Shown in pieces: positions 40,882 through 44,536 of a stretch of 44,536 bases of DNA. Source of the DNA: an uncultured Oscillospiraceae bacterium (GTDB lineage Bacteria; Bacillota; Clostridia; Oscillospirales; Oscillospiraceae); the NCBI GenBank assembly GCA_944385275.1, contig CALWWP010000008.1:1-44536 (forward strand), written 5' to 3'. Position 1 is the stretch's first letter. Each line of letters opens with the position of its first letter. A program made the translations under genes and the position numbers. Under the pieces are notes generated by a model. The model was not told where the DNA came from and made no database searches. It saw only the letters and a list, made by a program, of their open reading frames with translations.

Positions 40882-41751
40882 ATAAAAATATAAATTTTCG
40901 CTGAAAAATTTCAAAAACTCCGTAAGTATTCGTTTTTGAGATATATTTTTCCTGAATATCAGACCAAACTCCACAAATTGCGGTGGCGATATGCGCAGCA
41001 TGCCATTTTCATTTTCAAGTTCTTTTCTAGGCGCCAGATGTACTGCCTCCCCCTGTTCAAAAAGTTCCTGTAGTATTGCAGAATGATATGTATCTATCAA
41101 GCAATTTCTATGTTCTGAAAGGAATCTCTTCAATACATAACGCTCTAAACTATTTTGCGGCTGAATAACTACTGCAAGTTTAGAAAGTTCTTCCATTGTT
41201 ATTTGTTCTTTCCCATACATTGGATGCCTGTCTGATACATCTACAACGTACTCTTCGCGAAATCCTTTAAGAATCTCAACACATTGATGATCATCTTCCT
41301 CAACTAACACTAACGCAGTGTCAATATATCCCCTTAAAACATCTTTCCTATTTTCTTCTATTCCCTGATATATCAGCTCTATTTCGGCTTCCGGATACAT
41401 TTTCAAAAACGACAAGCACAGCCTTTCGGTGCATTCACCTATAGATTTTTTAGGTGTGCCTATTCTTATATGCGTATCGCAATATTCGTCATATCTTTTC
41501 GGACTTGAAAGCAGCTCTTGCCACATCTGTAAAAAAGGCCCTGCTCTATGCTCTGCTAAATAACGTGCAAACTGGGTAGGGCAAAAATTTCCCTGTTTGT
41601 TAGTCTCAAAAAGAGTCCTGCCAAACTCCTTTTCCATACGTTTTATGCTCATATAAACCGCTTGATAAGTCCTTCCCAATCGTTTCGCTGTTTCTGCAAT
41701 ATTACCGCACTCTATCATCTCGAGGAAATATACAACATCTTCAACGATCAT
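40876..41751 (-). CDS. LysR family transcriptional regulator (second of tandem pair)
   Basis: 291 aa. N-terminal winged helix (VVYFLEMIECGNIAETAKRLGRTYQAVYMSIKRMEKEFGRTLF), then a substrate-binding domain (HIRIGTPKKSIGE, PEAEIELIYQGIEENRKDVLRGYIDTALVLVEED). The recognition helix has YQAVYMSI where most LysR proteins have QPAVSxxI, as does its neighbour. ATG at 41751 with GGAGGAG upstream; it overlaps the upstream LysR gene by 11 nt. The two are distant paralogues, not recent duplicates. The ligand is unknown. Confidence 0.88.
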   Translation of the reverse strand: MIVEDVVYFLEMIECGNIAETAKRLGRTYQAVYMSIKRMEKEFGRTLFETNKQGNFCPTQFARYLAEHRAGPFLQMWQELLSSPKRYDEYCDTHIRIGTPKKSIGECTERLCLSFLKMYPEAEIELIYQGIEENRKDVLRGYIDTALVLVEEDDHQCVEILKGFREEYVVDVSDRHPMYGKEQITMEELSKLAVVIQPQNSLERYVLKRFLSEHRNCLIDTYHSAILQELFEQGEAVHLAPRKELENENGMLRISPPQFVEFGLIFRKNISQKRILTEFLKFFSENLYFYK

Positions 41752-42646
41752 CGCCGGTCTCCTCCTTCTCGAGAAACTCAAGAAAATCCCTTAGCGCAGG
41801 CTTCATCTGCCTTTCATCACTGTATAAAAAAGCAAGCTTAAAATACATCGGTATCTGAGGACTTAGTTTTAACTCTCCACTATCAACATCCGCCTTTTCC
41901 TCCAAACCTATCCGTATTAATCTTCCCTCATTATAAAGTCTGCGTGCAAATTCGTTGTCCGGCAAAGCAAGCAGTACCTGTTCTTCTGAAATACGCTCAT
42001 TTTCTATTACAAACTGTCCAAATATACTTTTATCACTATATAGCCATATGCTTGCCTTTTTCAGTTTATCCTCTGTGATCACTCCGCCATTGCTATCTCT
42101 GTAATATGCTGACGCAAAAAAGCTGCACTCATTGCAGTAGATTCGGCTGTGTTTCAAGCCCTCGGGTATTTTATTCACAAATCCCAATCCAATATCCAAT
42201 TCACCATCGCGTATCATTCGTTCATTTTCTTGCAAACTCTGTTCGAAAATCTGAACATTGTACTTCCTATTTATCTCAGCAAACTCCATGCTTTTTCTCT
42301 TGCCTAACAAAAAATATTCTGCAGGCCTCTGATATAAGCCATATGGAGATTCTACGCCTATTTTTAATGAATTCTCCTCATATTCATCAAACGTATTCGA
42401 ACTGTTTTCAAGTTCATTCCACATATGTGCCGCAGGTTTTACAAAAGTTTCAAGTGCAAATTTCCCAAAATCTGTAAGTTCCATTTTGCCTCTGTTGCGT
42501 GTGAACAAGCACCTACCCAATTCCTGTTCAACTTTTTCCAGTGTCTGATGAACACCTTGATAAGATCTATACAACAGCTCAGCAGCTTTTGAAATGCTTC
42601 CATATTCCGCAATTTTTAAAACATATTCCAAATCTTGTATCACCAC
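41741..42646 (-). CDS. LysR family transcriptional regulator (first of tandem pair)
   Basis: 301 aa. Winged-helix domain VLKIAEYGSISKAAELLYRSYQGVHQTLEKVEQELGRCLFTR, then an effector domain (LKIGVESPYGLYQ, NERMIRDGELDIGLGFV). SYQGVHQTL replaces the usual Q-x-x-S-x-x-I in the recognition helix. Start GTG at 42646, or the next codon GTG at 42643, with GGAGGTG seven bases before the first. Co-transcribed with the second LysR gene (11-nt overlap). A weak promoter (TTTGTA, 16 nt, TATAAT at 42693-42698, minus strand) lies upstream. Confidence 0.88.
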   Translation of the reverse strand: MVIQDLEYVLKIAEYGSISKAAELLYRSYQGVHQTLEKVEQELGRCLFTRNRGKMELTDFGKFALETFVKPAAHMWNELENSSNTFDEYEENSLKIGVESPYGLYQRPAEYFLLGKRKSMEFAEINRKYNVQIFEQSLQENERMIRDGELDIGLGFVNKIPEGLKHSRIYCNECSFFASAYYRDSNGGVITEDKLKKASIWLYSDKSIFGQFVIENERISEEQVLLALPDNEFARRLYNEGRLIRIGLEEKADVDSGELKLSPQIPMYFKLAFLYSDERQMKPALRDFLEFLEKEETGDDR

Positions 42647-42761
42647 TCCATTACACCTCCTTAAAAAATATATAAATCAAAATCCTATAAACATTATAAA
42701 CCAATAGTTTTATATACAAAAAAATGGAGAAAAATCTTTTGCTCCAACGTAAATCATATAA

Positions 42762-42801
42762 AAAATTATGCCAGAGTAAAGTGTAAGCTTTACTCTGGCA
42801 T
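42762..42801 (-). terminator. Terminator of tRNA-Leu
   Basis: ATGCCAGAGTAAA (42768-42780) with TTTACTCTGGCAT (42789-42801); on the minus strand it is followed by AATTTTTTATA. The stem begins at the last base of the encoded CCA end, so tRNA and terminator touch. Confidence 0.88.
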
Positions 42802-42888
42802 GGTGCGCGAGGCGGGACTTGAACCCGCACGTGCGTAATGCACACTAGAACCTGAATCTAGCGAGTCTGCCAATTCCACCACTCGCGC
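42801..42888 (-). tRNA. tRNA-Leu (anticodon CAG)
   Basis: 88 nt including an encoded CCA. Acceptor GCGCGAG with CTCGCGC, discriminator A, D-arm with GTGGTGGAATTGGCAGAC, anticodon stem CTAGA/TCTAG around TTCAGGT (anticodon CAG), a long variable arm (GTGC/GCAC) as required for leucine tRNAs, and T-arm GCGGGTTCAAGTCCCGC. All stems pair perfectly. It reads CUG. Confidence 0.96.
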
Positions 42889-42900
42889 ATAACACGATGT

Positions 42901-42929
42901 ATATTATCATTCTATCATGCTTTTGTCAA
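42901..42929 (-). promoter_or_regulatory. Sigma-A promoter of tRNA-Leu
   Basis: Minus strand: TTGACA (42929-42924), 17-nt spacer, TAATAT (42906-42901). Start near 42894, six bases before the mature tRNA end. Confidence 0.8.
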
Positions 42930-42966
42930 GAAATATTTTAACCTGATAATTTACTCAACATAAAGT

Positions 42967-43899
42967 CTATTTTTCTTCATACAATCCAGATGATAAATAA
43001 CGTTCTCCTGAATCCGGGAAAAACACAACTATGTTTTTATTTTTATCATTAATTTTTTCTGCAGCTTTTATAGCCGCACAAAGTGCAGCTCCTGAAGAGA
43101 TCCCAACTAAAAATCCTTCAGTTTTCGCGATCTCACGAGCCATAGCATATGAATCCTGTGTCTTTACAGCCATGATTTCATCACAAATCTTGCGGTCAAA
43201 TACTTTAGGCACAAAATTTGCACCAATACCCTGAATTCCATGTGCTCCAGCATATCCTTTTGAAATCAGCGGAGATTCCATAGGCTCAACACCTATTACA
43301 TAGATGTCCTTATTTTTCGATTTTAAATATCGGCCTACACCGGTAACTGTTCCTCCAGTACCTATACATGCTATAAAACAGTCTACCTGCCCATCCAGAT
43401 CAGACCATATTTCCGGACCTGTTGTATTAAAATGGGCTTCCGGATTGGCTTTGTTTTCAAATTGCCCTACAATAATACTTCCGGGTGTTTTTGATGCAAT
43501 GCGTTTCGCCTCTGCAATTGCGCCCTCCATACCTTTGGCACCTTCTGTCAATACAAGCTGTGCTCCATATGCAGCTAAGAGACTGCGCCTTTCTAAACTC
43601 ATGCTGTCAGGCATTGTCAGGATAACCTTGTATCCCTTCACTGCAGCTACTGATGCAAGACCTATGCCAGTATTTCCACTAGTTGGCTCTATGATAACTG
43701 CTCCCGGTTTAAGTATTCCTCTTTTTTCAGCATCTTCAATCATAGATAATGCAGCTCTGTCTTTTGCGCTTCCCGCTGGATTCATGTACTCTAATTTCCC
43801 ATATATCTTAGCAGGTACGTTTAGAATCTTTTCCAATCGTTCCAGTCTAACCAATGGTGTGGAGCCAATCAATTCCAATACGCTTTTATAAGTCTTCAC
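42967..43899 (-). CDS. cysK: Cysteine synthase A (O-acetylserine sulfhydrylase)
   Basis: 310 aa. PLP enzyme making cysteine from O-acetylserine and sulfide. KTYKSVLELIGSTPLVRL at the start, K46 (PLP lysine) in GSAKDRAAL, EPTSGNTGIGLA, GTGGTVTGVGRYLK, ISSGAAL near the end. The GTG at 43899 gives the usual N-terminus; an ATG four codons upstream (43911) directly abuts GAGAGG and is less likely. No cysE neighbour is present. Monocistronic, divergent from the collagen-like gene. Confidence 0.94.
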   Translation of the reverse strand: MKTYKSVLELIGSTPLVRLERLEKILNVPAKIYGKLEYMNPAGSAKDRAALSMIEDAEKRGILKPGAVIIEPTSGNTGIGLASVAAVKGYKVILTMPDSMSLERRSLLAAYGAQLVLTEGAKGMEGAIAEAKRIASKTPGSIIVGQFENKANPEAHFNTTGPEIWSDLDGQVDCFIACIGTGGTVTGVGRYLKSKNKDIYVIGVEPMESPLISKGYAGAHGIQGIGANFVPKVFDRKICDEIMAVKTQDSYAMAREIAKTEGFLVGISSGAALCAAIKAAEKINDKNKNIVVFFPDSGERYLSSGLYEEK

Positions 43900-43925
43900 A
43901 GCAAAACACATCCTCTCTAATAATT

Positions 43926-43954
43926 ATTTTACTACTTGATATTATGTTTTGCAA
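43926..43954 (-). promoter_or_regulatory. Promoter of cysK
   Basis: Minus strand: TTGCAA (43954-43949), 17-nt spacer, TAAAAT (43931-43926). No S-box or T-box leader: the transcript would start about 20 nt before the GTG. Confidence 0.6.
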
Positions 43955-44024
43955 GTAAGCTTTCAAATAAGGATCTCACGTTTATATCAATGTTTAAAAT
44001 GCTGAATTTTAATATGAAACTTTT

Positions 44025-44040
44025 TATGCGTTAACGCATA
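44025..44040. promoter_or_regulatory. 16-bp palindrome upstream of the collagen-like gene
   Basis: TATGCGTTAACGCATA, perfect. A second small dyad, TGCGG-N7-CCGCA (about 44049-44065), follows. No good sigma-A promoter is seen here; sporulation sigma factors are possible for a spore-surface collagen gene, but I find no convincing match. Confidence 0.45.
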
Positions 44041-44088
44041 GTATGAGTTGCGGTAAGATGCCGCAGATCAATATAAGAGGAGTAAATA

Positions 44089-44536
44089 ATGAACCATTAT
44101 AAATGTTTACCGACCGATCCCGAGCGCTGTGTCAAGCGTCCGGATTGTCCTCCTCCCTGTCCTCCACCTCCGCAGTGTGTCCCCGTGTGCTGCCGCGGTC
44201 CCGCCGGACCAACTGGACCTACCGGCCCAACCGGCGCTACCGGTCCTGCTGGCCTTACCGGACCCACCGGACCTACTGGTGCAACGGGTGCAACAGGTCC
44301 TACTGGTGCTACTGGTGCCACTGGACCTGCTGGGACATCTGGCAGCGCTGCAACGGTAACCGTTGGAACGACAACGATTGGACCTCCTGGTTCTGTGCCT
44401 ATCATTACAAACGTCGGCACACCTCAAGCAGCTGTACTTGACTTTGTCGTTCCGACGGTTACCGTTGCAGCGCTGCCAGATGTCCCAGCAGGTCCAGTGG
44501 CACCAGTAGCACCAGTAGGACCTGTTGCACCCGTTG
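44089..44536 (+). CDS. Collagen-like (GXY-repeat) surface protein, BclA-like, truncated at window end
   Basis: The first 149 codons of an open frame without stop. Residues 1-36 are Cys-rich (C6, C14, C20, C24, C30, C34, C35) and Pro-rich. Residues 37-84 are 16 uninterrupted Gly-X-Thr/Pro/Ala triplets (GPT, GAT, GPA). Then a short beta-type region ([13 protein letters not shown]... [12 protein letters not shown]) typical of Firmicutes exosporium or surface collagen-like proteins. From about residue 123 on ([17 protein letters not shown]), the DNA is the exact reverse complement of 44282-44361, so this end of the frame is suspect. AGAGGAG precedes the ATG. Probably a spore or cell-surface filament protein. 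Confidence 0.85.
   Translation, partial: MNHYKCLPTDPERCVKRPDCPPPCPPPPQCVPVCCRGPAGPTGPTGPTGATGPAGLTGPTGPTGATGATGPTGATGATGPAGTSGSAATVTVGTTTIGPPGSVPIITNVGTPQAAVLDFVVPTVTVAALPDVPAGPVAPVAPVGPVAPV
44282..44536. repeat. Large inverted repeat within the collagen-like gene
   Basis: Positions 44282-44374 and 44444-44536 are reverse complements with one mismatch (T44364 versus C44454) in 93 bp; the outer 80 bp (44282-44361 with 44457-44536) are identical. The arms flank a 69-nt spacer. The right arm runs to the last base, so the true length is unknown. It is either a real fold-back/inverted duplication or an artefact of assembly or amplification. Confidence 0.93.

Noticed and set aside
42651..42845. 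64-codon minus-strand frame
   Set aside because: It runs through tRNA-Leu and its terminator, so it is not a gene.
44194..44340. Tandem short DNA repeats as a possible CRISPR or microsatellite
   Set aside because: They are the direct result of Gly-X-Thr coding triplets; no spacer-repeat alternation.
44097..44441. Several open frames on both strands in the collagen region
   Set aside because: GXY codons have no stops in most frames; only the frame from 44089 has a Shine-Dalgarno and a sensible protein.

Overview
The window looks like a stretch of chromosome from a low-to-middle GC, strictly anaerobic, spore-forming member of the Clostridia (Oscillospirales/Christensenellales-like gut Firmicutes would fit; no species can be named from sequence alone). 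The evidence is an acetogen-type rnfCDGEAB cluster, Clostridia-type Shine-Dalgarno sites and TTG/GTG starts, the germination gene ypeB, a rubrerythrin/PerR oxygen-defence group, a THF riboswitch, and a BclA-like collagen gene. Most of it is core chromosome. I see no IS element, phage, CRISPR array or integrase.

Layout. 1-4.2 kb: a truncated rRNA-methyltransferase-like gene, a 0.6 kb gene-poor stretch, then ilvB-ilvN-degV (minus strand). 4.4-9.4 kb: the complete Rnf ferredoxin:NAD+ oxidoreductase operon, closed by a strong terminator. 9.5-14.6 kb: murC, a MurG/MGDG-synthase-type glycosyltransferase, then folC-folT behind a THF riboswitch, and a small CmpB-like membrane protein. 14.6-16.1 kb: infC-rpmI-rplT with an attenuated leader and a non-AUG infC start. 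16.1-17.8 kb: a YfcE-type phosphoesterase and three uncharacterised, translationally packed small genes. 17.8-23.0 kb: a minus-strand unit, aminotransferase-trpS-tagO-wecB-membrane protein. 23.2-26.8 kb: gltX, a lipoprotein, and ypeB. 26.8-28.3 kb: a Crp/Fnr regulator divergent from a ferredoxin-like gene, with a shared dyad. 28.3-35.6 kb: a PTS-EIIC-like permease, a frameshifted zinc-binding lipoprotein, a NagZ-like lipoprotein, an ArsB/NhaD permease, a UroD-family protein divergent from a DUF2974 hydrolase. 35.6-38.1 kb: a ferredoxin-rubredoxin-rubrerythrin fusion, a double rubredoxin and a PerR/Fur regulator. 38.2-42.6 kb: an orphan peptide-type binding protein, an MBL hydrolase and two LysR regulators. 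42.8-44.5 kb: tRNA-Leu(CAG), cysK, and the start of a collagen-like gene.

How it fits together. Rnf couples reduced ferredoxin to ion pumping and NADH. The ferredoxin/rubredoxin/diiron proteins downstream of PerR would use the same low-potential electrons to detoxify peroxide. folC-folT is folate uptake plus polyglutamylation under folate feedback. tagO-wecB supplies lipid-linked GlcNAc and ManNAc for a wall polymer.

The points most worth a second look are: a perfect inverted copy of collagen coding sequence that runs off the end of the window; two genes (folC, ypeB) whose Shine-Dalgarno is built into the 3' arm of a terminator-like hairpin placed right before the ATG; the uncharacterised three-gene cluster with an intragenic terminator-like hairpin; the four-module rubrerythrin fusion; and several clean operator dyads placed exactly on predicted promoters.
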